Shown piece by piece: positions 1 to 7,569 of a stretch of DNA of 7,776 nucleotides; the stretch's first letter is position 1, and the number at the start of each line of letters is the position of its first letter. A program made the translations under genes and the position numbers. The stretch is from Betaproteobacteria bacterium (GTDB lineage Bacteria > Pseudomonadota > Gammaproteobacteria > Burkholderiales > Thiobacillaceae): the NCBI GenBank assembly GCA_016873905.1, contig VGVU01000061.1, forward strand, positions 1-7,776, read 5' to 3'. The notes under the pieces were generated by a model that did not search any database, was not told where the DNA came from, and worked only from the letters and a program-made list of their open reading frames with translations.

Positions 1-612
1 GGCGGCCACACGCCCTATCCGAAATCAATCTGCACCTCGATCAACCATCAGGTTTGTCACGGCGTCCCCGGCGACAAGATCCTGAAGGATGGCGACATCA
101 TCAATCTCGACATCACCGTCATCAAGGACGGTTGGCACGGTGACACCAGCCGTATGTTCATCGTCGGCAATGCCTCCGCCCAAGCCCGGCGCCTCTGCCA
201 AATCACCTACGAATGTATGTGGAAGGGCATCCAGGTTGTGCGCCCCGGCATCCGTCTTGGTTTGATCGGCGCGACCATCCAGAAATACGCCGAGTCCAGC
301 GGCTACTCGGTGGTGCGCGAATACTGCGGCCACGGCATCGGCCGCGCCTTCCACGAGGACCCGCAGGTGATGCACTACGGCCGCTCCAGCGAGGGCCCGC
401 TCCTGGAGGCGGGCATGATCTTTACCATCGAGCCGATGATCAATGCCGGCCGCCGCGATATCCGCATGTCGCCCGACGGCTGGACCGTGGTCACCAAGGA
501 TCGTAGCCTGTCGGCGCAATGGGAACACACCGTGCTGGTCACCGAGACTGGTTTCGAGGTCCTCACCGTCTCGGCCGCCGCGCCCCCGCCACCGGCCTTC
601 ATCACGGGCTGA
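1..612 (+). CDS. map: Type I methionine aminopeptidase (3' part; start lies outside the window)
   Basis: The protein removes the N-terminal methionine from nascent cytosolic proteins using a two-metal centre. The frame is open from base 1 and gives 203 residues before TGA at 610-612. All expected ligands are present. In window numbering they are D37 (INLDITV), D48 (HGDTS), H111 (CGHGIGR), E144 (FTIEPM) and E175 (QWEHT), plus the substrate-contacting H20 (VCHG). Their spacing matches the E. coli enzyme (H79, D97, D108, H171, E204, E235) apart from one missing residue after the VCHG histidine. About 60 N-terminal residues should therefore lie upstream, for a total near 263 against 264 in E. coli. 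The C-terminus ends in a short Ala/Pro-rich tail (AAAPPPP). The next gene, glnD, starts on the last base of the stop codon, so the two are probably cotranscribed. The identification is secure; the start and promoter cannot be seen. Confidence 0.97.
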   Translation, partial: GGHTPYPKSICTSINHQVCHGVPGDKILKDGDIINLDITVIKDGWHGDTSRMFIVGNASAQARRLCQITYECMWKGIQVVRPGIRLGLIGATIQKYAESSGYSVVREYCGHGIGRAFHEDPQVMHYGRSSEGPLLEAGMIFTIEPMINAGRRDIRMSPDGWTVVTKDRSLSAQWEHTVLVTETGFEVLTVSAAAPPPPAFITG

Positions 613-3152
613 TGTCCGCAGCACCTCCTTTGAACGATTGGCGCAACGCCTATCGCTCGGCGCGTGAAGCCGCCATCGCCCGCTATCGCGCCCGCCCCCG
701 CGTTCCGCCTTTGCTGCGCGACCTCACACGCGCCGCCGACCACCTCCTGCAATCCATCTGGCAGCACCATGACCTGCCTGCCGCGGCTGCGCTGATTGCC
801 GTGGGGGGCTACGGGCGTGGCGAACAGTTTCCGCAATCGGACATCGATCTGCTGATCCTGATTGACGATGCGCTCCCCGAGGCCGATCTGACCCACTTCG
901 AGCCCCTGATCGGCCTGTTCTGGGATTGTGGCCTGCCGGTGGGTCACAGCGTACGCCGTCTGTCCGAATGTCTGGAAGAAGCAGCAAAGGACATCACCAT
1001 CCAGACCAACCTGCTTGAGACGCGCTTCCTCTGCGGGGATAGCGAACTCGCCGCCAGACTGCAAACCCGGCTCACGGCCGCCATAGACCCGGTCGCCTTT
1101 CTGGCGGGCAAGCGGATGGAGCAAACCGACCGCCATGGGCGTTTCTCCGATCGAGGCCTCATGCTGGAGCCCAACCTCAAGGACAGCCCTGGCGGCCTGC
1201 GGGATCTGCACATGATCGACTGGGTGGGACAGGCGGTCGGCTTCGCCCGCCACGGATCGGACTGCCTGGCCGCCATGTTGCCGGACGGGTTGCTCTGCCG
1301 GGCCGAGATACGCCGCATCCGCAGCAGCCGGAATTTCCTCTCCCACCTGCGCATCCGCCTCCACCTCGCCGCCGGCCGGCGCGAGGAACGATTGTTGTTC
1401 GAGTTTCAGGAAGGCATCGCTCACGAACTGGGCCTCTCCGCCACAGCGACACGGCGTGCCTCGGAGATCCTGATGCAGCGCTTCTTCCGCACCGCCCACG
1501 CCGTGGCCATGGCCAACCAGATCTTGCTCGGCGCCTTGGCTCAGGCCATTGAGGGCCGAGCCGACCCGCAGAGCTTTGACCTGCCCGAGGCCACGGATTT
1601 CAAGTCGCATCCGGAACGCATCCTGGAGTGCATCCTGCACCTGCAAAGTCACCCTGAGCTGACCGGATTCAGCCCGCGCGCCCTGCGTCTGCTGGCTCGG
1701 GCAGGGACTCACATCGACGCGGCCTACCGTCGCAACCCTCTCCACCAGCGCCAGTTCATCGCCATCCTGCGACAACCCCGCGGCGTCACCCAGGCCCTGC
1801 GCCTCATGCACCGGTTAGGCCTCATCGGTCGCTACATTCCGGCCTTCGCCAAGATTACCGGGCAGATGCAGCATGACCTCTACCACATCCACCCCGTGGA
1901 CGAACACAGCCTGATGCTGTTGCGCAATCTGCGCCGTCTGGCCCTGACCGAATTCGCCCACGAATTTCCTCTCGCGCATCGCATCATGCAAGGATTCGAT
2001 GCGCCCGACCTGCTCTATCTTGCAGCTCTTTTTCACGATATTGCCAAAGGTCGAAACGGTGACCACTCGATCCTGGGCGCGATCGAGATGCAGCGTTTCT
2101 GCCGCAGCCACACCCTGCCGAAAGAGGCCAGCGAACTATTGATCTGGCTGGTACGCGAACACCTGACCTTGTCCACGACGGCCCAAAAACAGGACCTGTC
2201 CGACCCCGATGTCATCGCCGCCTTTGCCGATCGTTGTGGGGATATGCGTCATCTCAACGCCCTCTATCTCTTCACCGTGTGCGACATCCGCGCCACCAAT
2301 CCGGCCATCTGGAGCACCTGGAAGGACAACCTGCTCAAGACCCTCTATTACGCCGCGCGGAACCATATGGAAGGTCACACCGTCGTCACCGACTCGGTCG
2401 AAGAAAGGCGTAAACAGGCGCGCATTCTCCTGCGCCTGCACGGCTGCACAGACAGCGCCGAGGCCGCACTCTGGCCCCGCCTTGACGACCTCTGGTTCCT
2501 GCGCAACAGCGCTCAGGAAATTGCCTGGCAGACGCGCACCCTGTTTTCCGCCTTGCGCCAAGGCCCTTCAACCCTCGTGCGCACCCGCGTCTCGCCGATC
2601 GGAGAAGGGGTCGAGGTTCTGGTCCATGCACCGGACCGGCACGGTTTGTTTGCCCTGATCTGCGGCTTCTTTGCCCACCTTGGTTATTCTGTCCTTGAGG
2701 CGCGCATCCACACCACGCGCGACGACCATGTGCTGGACAGTTTCCTGATCATGGATCCCGCGCACACCCACAACACCTATCGCGACATTCTCAACTACAT
2801 CGAACATGAACTGGCCGAGCAGATTATCCGGGGGCACACCCCGTCGGCCATCCCGGTGCGAGTGGCCCGCCAACTGCGCGCCTTTCCGCTCGCCCCGCAA
2901 CTCTCACTGACCCGCAGCGAGGGGCGCAATGATTACATCCTGAGCTTTACTGCGGGCGATCGGCCCGGACTGCTCTACGCCGTGGCGCGCACCCTGGCCG
3001 ACCACCATGTCGAAGTCCGGACGGCGCGCATCCACACGCTCGGCGGGCGCGCCGAAGATGTCTTTGTTCTGGAAGGCCGAATGCTCGATAACGCCGAGCC
3101 CCGCATGGCGCTGGAGCGTGCCCTGTTGAAGGAACTACAGGTAGCGGTCTAG
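612..3152 (+). CDS. glnD: [Protein-PII] uridylyltransferase / uridylyl-removing enzyme
   Basis: GlnD is the cytoplasmic glutamine sensor that adds UMP to PII proteins (GlnB/GlnK) when glutamine is low and removes it when glutamine is high. I chose ATG 612, which shares its A with the map TGA stop. The open frame extends upstream to 519 but only inside map. This start gives 846 residues (E. coli GlnD is 890). Domains in order: a nucleotidyltransferase with GGYGRGE at 65-71 and the metal-binding DID at 77-79; the GlnD signature LKDSPGGLRDLH at 189-200; an HD hydrolase domain with H432 and the H475-D476 pair (FHDIAKGRNGDHS); and two C-terminal ACT domains at about 667-745 and 774-845, each with a DRxGL-type turn (DRHGLF, DRPGLL). 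Both the transferase and the uridylyl-removing centres look intact. No strong Shine-Dalgarno sequence precedes the start, so translation probably depends on reinitiation after map. Enteric bacteria have dapD next; here the next gene is a convergent ubiG. Confidence 0.97.
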   Translation: MSAAPPLNDWRNAYRSAREAAIARYRARPRVPPLLRDLTRAADHLLQSIWQHHDLPAAAALIAVGGYGRGEQFPQSDIDLLILIDDALPEADLTHFEPLIGLFWDCGLPVGHSVRRLSECLEEAAKDITIQTNLLETRFLCGDSELAARLQTRLTAAIDPVAFLAGKRMEQTDRHGRFSDRGLMLEPNLKDSPGGLRDLHMIDWVGQAVGFARHGSDCLAAMLPDGLLCRAEIRRIRSSRNFLSHLRIRLHLAAGRREERLLFEFQEGIAHELGLSATATRRASEILMQRFFRTAHAVAMANQILLGALAQAIEGRADPQSFDLPEATDFKSHPERILECILHLQSHPELTGFSPRALRLLARAGTHIDAAYRRNPLHQRQFIAILRQPRGVTQALRLMHRLGLIGRYIPAFAKITGQMQHDLYHIHPVDEHSLMLLRNLRRLALTEFAHEFPLAHRIMQGFDAPDLLYLAALFHDIAKGRNGDHSILGAIEMQRFCRSHTLPKEASELLIWLVREHLTLSTTAQKQDLSDPDVIAAFADRCGDMRHLNALYLFTVCDIRATNPAIWSTWKDNLLKTLYYAARNHMEGHTVVTDSVEERRKQARILLRLHGCTDSAEAALWPRLDDLWFLRNSAQEIAWQTRTLFSALRQGPSTLVRTRVSPIGEGVEVLVHAPDRHGLFALICGFFAHLGYSVLEARIHTTRDDHVLDSFLIMDPAHTHNTYRDILNYIEHELAEQIIRGHTPSAIPVRVARQLRAFPLAPQLSLTRSEGRNDYILSFTAGDRPGLLYAVARTLADHHVEVRTARIHTLGGRAEDVFVLEGRMLDNAEPRMALERALLKELQVAV

Positions 3153-3185
3153 CCGCCCCTGATCGCTGCTTTTCACGCCGTGACG

Positions 3186-3201
3186 GGCCGGTCTTTCGGC
3201 C
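3186..3201. terminator. Weak GC hairpin between convergent glnD and ubiG
   Basis: GGCCG at 3186-3190 pairs with CGGCC at 3197-3201 around a six-base loop (GTCTTT), with one possible flanking G-T pair. It lies 33 bases past the glnD stop and could stop transcription from either side. No T-run follows on either strand, so it is not a classical intrinsic terminator. The role is inferred from position only. Confidence 0.25.
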
Positions 3202-3204
3202 TCC

Positions 3205-3232
3205 CTACAACGCCCTCTCTACAACGCCCTCG
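3205..3232. repeat. 14-bp tandem duplication
   Basis: CTACAACGCCCTCT at 3205-3218 is followed directly by CTACAACGCCCTCG at 3219-3232, identical at 13 of 14 positions. The few bases before it (CCTCC) partly continue the same period. It lies in the non-coding gap downstream of glnD. It is probably a slippage product, and no function is evident. Confidence 0.8.
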
Positions 3233-3264
3233 TGCGGCGGCTCAATGCACCGGCCTGGCGGGCC

Positions 3265-3969
3265 TCAGGGTTTTCGGCAGGCGACGAGGTAATTGACATC
3301 GACATCAGGGCCGATGCGGTAGGCGCGGGTCAGGGGGTTGTAGCTCATGCCGGCGAGGTTGGCCATATCAAGCCCGGCGTCGCGGGTAAGGCGAATGAGT
3401 TCACTGGGTTTGATAAAGCGGGCCCAGTCGTGGGTGCCGCGCGGCAACAGTTTGAGAATATATTCGGCACCGAGGATGGCGAACAAATAACTCTTGGGGT
3501 TGCGGTTAAGGGTGGACAGGAAGACCCAACCGCCGGGCTTTGCCAGCTCGGCGCAGGCGCGTATGGTGCTACCCGGGTCGGGAACATGTTCGAGCATTTC
3601 CATGCAGGTCACGACATCGAATGCACCCGGCTCGGCGGCCGCAAGTTCTTCGGCGGTGATCTGGCGGTAATCAACCTTGAGGCCCGATTCAAGCATATGC
3701 AGCTTGGCAACCTTGAGGGGTTTTTCGGCCATGTCGATGCCGGTAACCTGCGCGCCCCGAGCGGCCATGGATTCGGAGAGGATGCCTCCGCCGCAACCGA
3801 TATCAACAACGCGCTTGCCAGCCAGGCTGGCCTGCCGGTCGATCCAGTCCAGACGCAGGGGGTTGATCTCATGCAGGGGGCGAAACTCGCTTTGCGGGTC
3901 CCACCAGTGATGGGCCAGGGCGCTAAATTTGTCCAGCTCGGCGGGATCTGCGTTGATGGTTTGGGTCAT
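3265..3969 (-). CDS. ubiG: Ubiquinone biosynthesis O-methyltransferase UbiG
   Basis: UbiG performs both O-methylations of ubiquinone biosynthesis, using S-adenosylmethionine, and works with the membrane-associated Ubi enzymes. The protein has 234 residues (E. coli about 240), from ATG at 3969 to TGA at 3265-3267. The N-terminus carries the family stretch HWWDPQSEFRPLHEINPLR (21-39). Class I methyltransferase motifs follow: motif I VVDIGCGGGIL (54-64) with acidic D79 at the end of strand 2, motif II FDVVTCMEMLEHV (117-129) and motif III LAKPGGWVFLSTLNR (142-156). The C-terminal THDWARFIKPSEL and SYNPLTRAYR segments are also typical of UbiG. The start codon overlaps the stop of the upstream 122-aa gene as ATGA. 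No good Shine-Dalgarno sequence is visible, which points to translational coupling. No promoter of its own is evident, so expression probably depends on the upstream lysR-type gene's transcript. Confidence 0.96.
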   Translation of the reverse strand: MTQTINADPAELDKFSALAHHWWDPQSEFRPLHEINPLRLDWIDRQASLAGKRVVDIGCGGGILSESMAARGAQVTGIDMAEKPLKVAKLHMLESGLKVDYRQITAEELAAAEPGAFDVVTCMEMLEHVPDPGSTIRACAELAKPGGWVFLSTLNRNPKSYLFAILGAEYILKLLPRGTHDWARFIKPSELIRLTRDAGLDMANLAGMSYNPLTRAYRIGPDVDVNYLVACRKP

Positions 3970-4334
3970 GATGCGGTGGGCGTGGAAGCAGAGTGCGCAT
4001 CGTACTTGTGTCGGAAGATAACTTCCAGTTGATCGATCACGCGATCGGCCTTCTCGCCGTGAATGATATGCCGTGTCATCTGTGCGGAGACCTCATTCAA
4101 GAGGCCGTGATCGCTGTCCAGCATGGGGTAGGTGGCCTTGAGACGGCGAACAGCCTTGATGACGGATTCTTCGTTCGGGCGCGGGATGTCGAGCGGAATC
4201 TGCGGCACGACCGCAACGGCAGCCGCCGTCGTCTGGCGCTGCAGAAGAAAATCGGCGTAATCGAGGAGACTGGCACGACTGCCCTCGGGCAGACTGCGCC
4301 AGGCCTGAAGCAGGCGGCGTTCGCTAGCGTTCAC
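3966..4334 (-). CDS. Conserved hypothetical protein of 122 aa between lysR and ubiG
   Basis: I do not know a function for this protein. It has 122 residues, from GTG at 4334 to TGA at 3966-3968, with no signal peptide or membrane segment, so it is probably cytoplasmic. It appears mostly helical. An N-terminal helix with SLPEGSRASLLDYADFLLQR (14-33) resembles the short segment seen in DUF2281-like or antitoxin-like small proteins. A linker rich in Ala, Val and Pro follows (about 35-52), then PLDIPRPNEESVIKAVRRL (47-65), YPMLD (69-73) and a C-terminal helical region. From memory, similar proteins occur next to LysR genes in Betaproteobacteria and are sometimes labelled Crp/Fnr regulators. I see no cyclic-nucleotide-binding fold or helix-turn-helix to support that name. 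GTGA and ATGA overlaps at its two ends tie it to lysR and ubiG. Confidence 0.85.
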   Translation of the reverse strand: MNASERRLLQAWRSLPEGSRASLLDYADFLLQRQTTAAAVAVVPQIPLDIPRPNEESVIKAVRRLKATYPMLDSDHGLLNEVSAQMTRHIIHGEKADRVIDQLEVIFRHKYDAHSASTPTAS

Positions 4335-5242
4335 AGGACAATCTGGCTTTGCAGGAGCGGACTCTTTTCGAGGAAATCGAGGAACGACTGCAGCAGCTTG
4401 CTACGGAATTTCTCCGGCGGATAGACCAGCGAGAGTTGCCGGCGCAAGGGCGGTTCGAGCGGAATCGTAATGAGCTCGCCAAGCCGCACTTCCTTGGCAA
4501 CGGTGGTGGATGAGACAACGGCTACGCCCAGTCCGGCCGCCACCGCGCCCTTGATGGCCTCGCGGCTGCCGAGTTCCATCGAGAGGTTCAGTTCATCCAG
4601 GTTGACCTGATTGTTGCGGAAAAAATCATCAATGCATTCCCGCGTGCCTGAACCGACTTCACGACTGATGTAGGGCTCGCGCGCCACATCCTTCGGACTG
4701 ACAACAGCGCGTTTAGCCAGCAGGCTGTCCGGAGCGCAAATGACGACCAGTTCGTCCTGGCAACAAACCTTGGTGACCAGGTTGGGGTTGTGCGATGGGG
4801 CCTCGATCAGGCCCAGGTCCAGCGTGTGCTCAGCAACCTTGTGTTCGATGGTCTCGGAGTTGGCCACCGTCAGGCGGGCCTGGGTATCCGGGTGCAGGCG
4901 TTTGAACTCGCCCAGCAAGCGCGGCAGCATATATTCCGCGATCGTCGTGGAGGCCCCAATCAGGAGAGGGCCACTGACCTTTCCGGTCAGTTCCTGCACC
5001 CGGGTCTCCATCTCGTGCGAAAGACCAATGATGCGCTCGGCAAAATCGAGTACCAATTCCCCCGTGGGGGTCAGTGTAATCCGTCCATGGGCCCGATCGA
5101 AGAGGCGTGCGTTGAAGTGTTCCTCAAGCTGCTTGACCTGAAAGGTTACGGCGGGCTGCGTCATAAATAGCAACTCGGCGGCCTTGGTGAAGGACAATTG
5201 CTTGGCGACGGTATGAAAGACTTGTAATCGACGGTCTGCCAT
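4331..5242 (-). CDS. LysR-type transcriptional regulator (LTTR)
   Basis: This is a DNA-binding regulator of 303 residues, a normal LTTR length, from ATG at 5242. The N-terminal winged helix-turn-helix covers about 1-60, with the recognition region SFTKAAELLFMTQPAVTFQ (17-35) and the wing ending in RITLTPTGE (54-62). A linker helix follows (about 62-88), then the periplasmic-binding-protein-like effector domain (about 91-295). This includes GASTTIAEYMLPRLL (96-110), SREVGSGTRE and AVAAGLGVAVVSS. The arrangement is related in style to CbbR and CysB regulators, but the ligand and target cannot be read from sequence. The A-rich leader contains GGATAAG shortly before the start, a weak ribosome-binding site. 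It is transcribed divergently from lplT and is first in a probable operon with the 122-aa gene and ubiG. LTTRs often regulate the divergent neighbour and themselves, so lplT is a candidate target; that is inference. Confidence 0.93.
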   Translation of the reverse strand: MADRRLQVFHTVAKQLSFTKAAELLFMTQPAVTFQVKQLEEHFNARLFDRAHGRITLTPTGELVLDFAERIIGLSHEMETRVQELTGKVSGPLLIGASTTIAEYMLPRLLGEFKRLHPDTQARLTVANSETIEHKVAEHTLDLGLIEAPSHNPNLVTKVCCQDELVVICAPDSLLAKRAVVSPKDVAREPYISREVGSGTRECIDDFFRNNQVNLDELNLSMELGSREAIKGAVAAGLGVAVVSSTTVAKEVRLGELITIPLEPPLRRQLSLVYPPEKFRSKLLQSFLDFLEKSPLLQSQIVL

Positions 5243-5383
5243 TTTTTCTTATCCGGTGATCAATGTCCTTTATTGGAACACAAATCAGACCGGCAAACCA
5301 TGTGTTGGCGCCCCCGCACACAAAAAATGCACTGTACTTCTCATTTCCATCACATTCTCAGCCCCCATCGCCGGCGCGCGTGA

Positions 5384-5389
5384 TATAAC
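5384..5389 (+). promoter_or_regulatory. Extended -10 element upstream of lplT
   Basis: TGATATAAC at 5381-5389 contains a TATAAC hexamer (5 of 6 to the sigma-70 consensus) preceded by TGn, the extended -10 motif. No convincing -35 is found 16-18 bases upstream, where the sequence is GCCCCC-like. Extended -10 promoters can work without one. Transcription would start near 5396, leaving a leader of about 19 bases before ATG 5415. It lies in the 172-bp divergent gap shared with the LysR gene, where an LTTR site would be expected, but I could not settle on a T-N11-A operator. Confidence 0.4.
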
Positions 5390-5414
5390 GCCTCATCCTC
5401 TGATAACCCAGCCT

Positions 5415-6767
5415 ATGGATCGCGGTTTCTACATCATCATGGCAGCGCAATTCTTCTCCGCGCTAGCCGACAATGCGTTGCTCATCACCGCGATCGCCAT
5501 GCTGCGCGAGATCCACGCGCCGGCCTCCTATGAGCCGATGCTGAAGTGGTTCTTCACCATTTCCTATGTCCTGCTCGCCGCCTTCGTAGGCGCCTTTGCG
5601 GACTCCATGCCCAAGGGTCGGGTCATGCTCATCAGCAACTGCATCAAGATCGTCGGTTGCCTGATGCTGATCGCGGGCGTCAGCCCCCTCTATGCCTATG
5701 CCGTGGTCGGTCTGGGCGCAGCGGCCTATTCGCCGGCCAAGTACGGCATCCTCACCGAGTACCTGCCACACAGCAAGCTAGTCGTCGCCAACAGTTGGAT
5801 CGAAGGCCTCACGGTCGGTGCCATCGTCTTCGGCACCGTTCTGGGCGGCTGGATGATCAACCCCGCCCTCCTCGCCTGGTTCGGCGAGATCGATGCCTGG
5901 CTGCCGATCAAGATCACCTCCAGTTTGTTGGACTACAGCCTGGCAATGGTCACCGCTCTCTACCTGGTGGCGGCCTGGTTCAACGCCTATGTGCCCAACA
6001 CGGGCGTGGACCACAAGCCGCTGCACAATAACCCCCTCTTTCTCCTGCGCGATTTCTTCCACTGCGTCCGTCTGCTCTGGACGGACAAACTGGGCCAGAT
6101 CACCCTTGCCGTCACCACCCTGTTCTGGGCGGCGGGTGCGACCATGCAATTCATCATGCTGCGCTGGACGGAAAAAGCCCTGCACCTGCCACTCGACCAG
6201 GCGCCCTACATGCAAGCGATCTTCGCCGTCGGCATTGCCATCGGGGCCGTCATGGCTGGCCGTCTGATCCCCATTCACCGCTCGGTGCGCGTCATTGGCA
6301 TCGGGATCGCCATGGGTCTGGCCACCCTCCTCATGGTACCGATCAACGGCGAGGGCCTGGGTCTGGATTGGGGCAACAGCCACATCCAGTTGCTCACCTT
6401 TGACGGTATCTGGCTCGCCAGCCTGCTCATGCTGATCGTCGGGGCCATGGCCGGCTTCTTTGTCGTACCCATGAATGCCCTGCTCCAGCATCGCGGACAC
6501 ATCCTGATGGGCGCCGGTCACTCCATCGCGGTGCAGAACTTCAACGAGAACCTGGGAATTCTCGTCATGCTGGGCCTCTATACGCTCCTCGTCTCGGCCC
6601 AACTGTCCGTGCAAACGGTAATCATGCTGTTCGGCATCTTCATGGCCGCCGCCATGTATGGCGTACGCCGCTGGTATCAGCGCAACATGCGCCTGCACCG
6701 CAACGAATTGGTACGCCTTCTGCAGGCCGCCCACCATGTCCACGAACACGATGCCCCGCGCCATTAA
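5415..6767 (+). CDS. lplT: Lysophospholipid transporter LplT (MFS)
   Basis: LplT flips lysophospholipids across the inner membrane so they can be reacylated. I chose ATG 5415 (MDRGFYIIMAAQFFSALADN), which matches the family N-terminus. The frame is open back to 5256, but that extension is hydrophilic, crosses the predicted promoter and lacks family character. The protein has 450 residues against about 397 in E. coli LplT. About 12 hydrophobic segments are visible, roughly at 6-30, 45-62, 70-90, 92-110, 128-148, 168-190, 228-250, 268-284, 290-310, 332-352, 370-395 and 398-420. An MFS motif-A-like loop GAFADSMPKGR (59-69) joins segments 2 and 3. The segment AAYSPAKYGILTEYLP (103-118) is characteristic of the family. 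Extra length lies in loops at about 150-170 and 310-330 and in a His-rich tail (HHVHEHDAPRH). No aas acyltransferase/ligase gene adjoins it, unlike in E. coli. No clear Shine-Dalgarno sequence precedes the start. Confidence 0.9.
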   Translation: MDRGFYIIMAAQFFSALADNALLITAIAMLREIHAPASYEPMLKWFFTISYVLLAAFVGAFADSMPKGRVMLISNCIKIVGCLMLIAGVSPLYAYAVVGLGAAAYSPAKYGILTEYLPHSKLVVANSWIEGLTVGAIVFGTVLGGWMINPALLAWFGEIDAWLPIKITSSLLDYSLAMVTALYLVAAWFNAYVPNTGVDHKPLHNNPLFLLRDFFHCVRLLWTDKLGQITLAVTTLFWAAGATMQFIMLRWTEKALHLPLDQAPYMQAIFAVGIAIGAVMAGRLIPIHRSVRVIGIGIAMGLATLLMVPINGEGLGLDWGNSHIQLLTFDGIWLASLLMLIVGAMAGFFVVPMNALLQHRGHILMGAGHSIAVQNFNENLGILVMLGLYTLLVSAQLSVQTVIMLFGIFMAAAMYGVRRWYQRNMRLHRNELVRLLQAAHHVHEHDAPRH

Positions 6768-6793
6768 CGGGGATCGGCCAGAGGACAGACCCG

Positions 6794-7561
6794 CTACATG
6801 GCTTGGCGCTGACGGACGCGTTCGAACAGCGTAATTGCACAGGCCGCAGCCACATTCAGCGACTCCGTACCGCCCGGCATGGGGATCTTGAAGCCCGTGG
6901 TCACGGCGCGTAAATGGGCGCTCAGGCCGGCGCCCTCATTGCCGAAGGCAAAGGCCGCCGGCTGGCCAAGATTCAGATCGTAAAGGGAGCGGGGTGCATC
7001 AAGGGCCGCCGCATAGACCGGAATGGCCAATTGCGTGATCTCCGTAACCAGGTCCTCCCCTTCGCGGATCTGCAGGCGAAATTGCGCGCCCTGCCCTCCG
7101 CGCAAGGCCTTAGGTGACCACGCCTCGGCACAACCGCGTGACAACCAAACCTGCCGCACTCCCGCCGCCGCCGCTGTGCGAAGCAGGGCTCCCATATTGC
7201 CCGGATCCTGAATATCCTCCAGCAGCAGCACATCGCCCGCCGCGCGCGAATCCGCGGGCAATGGCACCCGCAGGCTCGCAACCACACCACTCGGAGTGGC
7301 CACGGGCGAGAGATGGCGCAACAGGGCCTCCGGCAAGACTAGCATCGGCACACCGCCAACCCGCCCGCTCCAGTGCGGCAGGCTTGCTTCGGTCACCGCC
7401 ACGATTCCGAGCGACAGACCCGCCGCCAGGGCCTCCTCGACCAGGTGCGCACCATCCAGCAGCGTTTCCGCCATTATGCGCCGTGTACGGCCGTCGTTCG
7501 CCAACGCCGCCAGGTGACGAAAGTCGGGGTTATCGCGGGAGGAAATCCATTTAATGCTCAT
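6794..7561 (-). CDS. TrmH/SpoU-family RNA 2'-O-methyltransferase
   Basis: The enzyme uses S-adenosylmethionine to methylate a ribose 2'-OH in rRNA or tRNA; which nucleotide is unknown. I chose ATG 7561 (MSIKWISSRDNPDFRHL), giving 255 residues. An upstream in-frame start at 7627 would add 22 Cys-rich residues unlike the family and would run through the predicted promoter. The N-terminal part (about 1-100) looks like the small substrate-binding domain of the MRM3/RlmB type. The SPOUT trefoil-knot domain follows. Motif 1 is LLEDIQDPGNMGALLRTA (113-130), with N122 and the catalytic-position R128. Next comes SPKALRGGQGAQFRL (149-163), then motif 2 FGNEGAGL (206-213) and motif 3 IPMPGGTESLNVAAA (226-240), with N236. 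It converges with lplT across a 26-bp gap in which I see no terminator. rlmB is a less likely assignment, so I give no symbol. Confidence 0.92.
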   Translation of the reverse strand: MSIKWISSRDNPDFRHLAALANDGRTRRIMAETLLDGAHLVEEALAAGLSLGIVAVTEASLPHWSGRVGGVPMLVLPEALLRHLSPVATPSGVVASLRVPLPADSRAAGDVLLLEDIQDPGNMGALLRTAAAAGVRQVWLSRGCAEAWSPKALRGGQGAQFRLQIREGEDLVTEITQLAIPVYAAALDAPRSLYDLNLGQPAAFAFGNEGAGLSAHLRAVTTGFKIPMPGGTESLNVAAACAITLFERVRQRQAM

Positions 7562-7569
7562 GGCGGCTG

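Noticed and set aside
375..1811. Long minus-strand open frame (478 codons) opposite map and glnD
   Set aside because: It runs opposite well-conserved glnD codons. Its residues show no family character, and the plus-strand motifs explain the sequence fully. High GC makes long antisense frames common.
3232..4032. Plus-strand open frame (266 codons) opposite ubiG
   Set aside because: All methyltransferase motifs are on the minus strand. The plus frame is an antisense shadow with no ribosome-binding site.
5257..5262. TGATCA palindrome just upstream of the LysR start as an operator
   Set aside because: It is only six bases, with no extended dyad or T-N11-A spacing around it, and such palindromes are expected by chance.
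5256..5414. N-terminal extension of lplT from ATG 5256
   Set aside because: The added 53 residues do not fit the transporter family and overlap the extended -10 element and the LysR leader. ATG 5415 gives the expected MDRGFY start.
5778..6764. Long minus-strand open frame (328 codons) opposite lplT
   Set aside because: It mirrors the codons of a clear membrane transporter, and its translation is rich in His, Asp and Gly without any recognisable domain.
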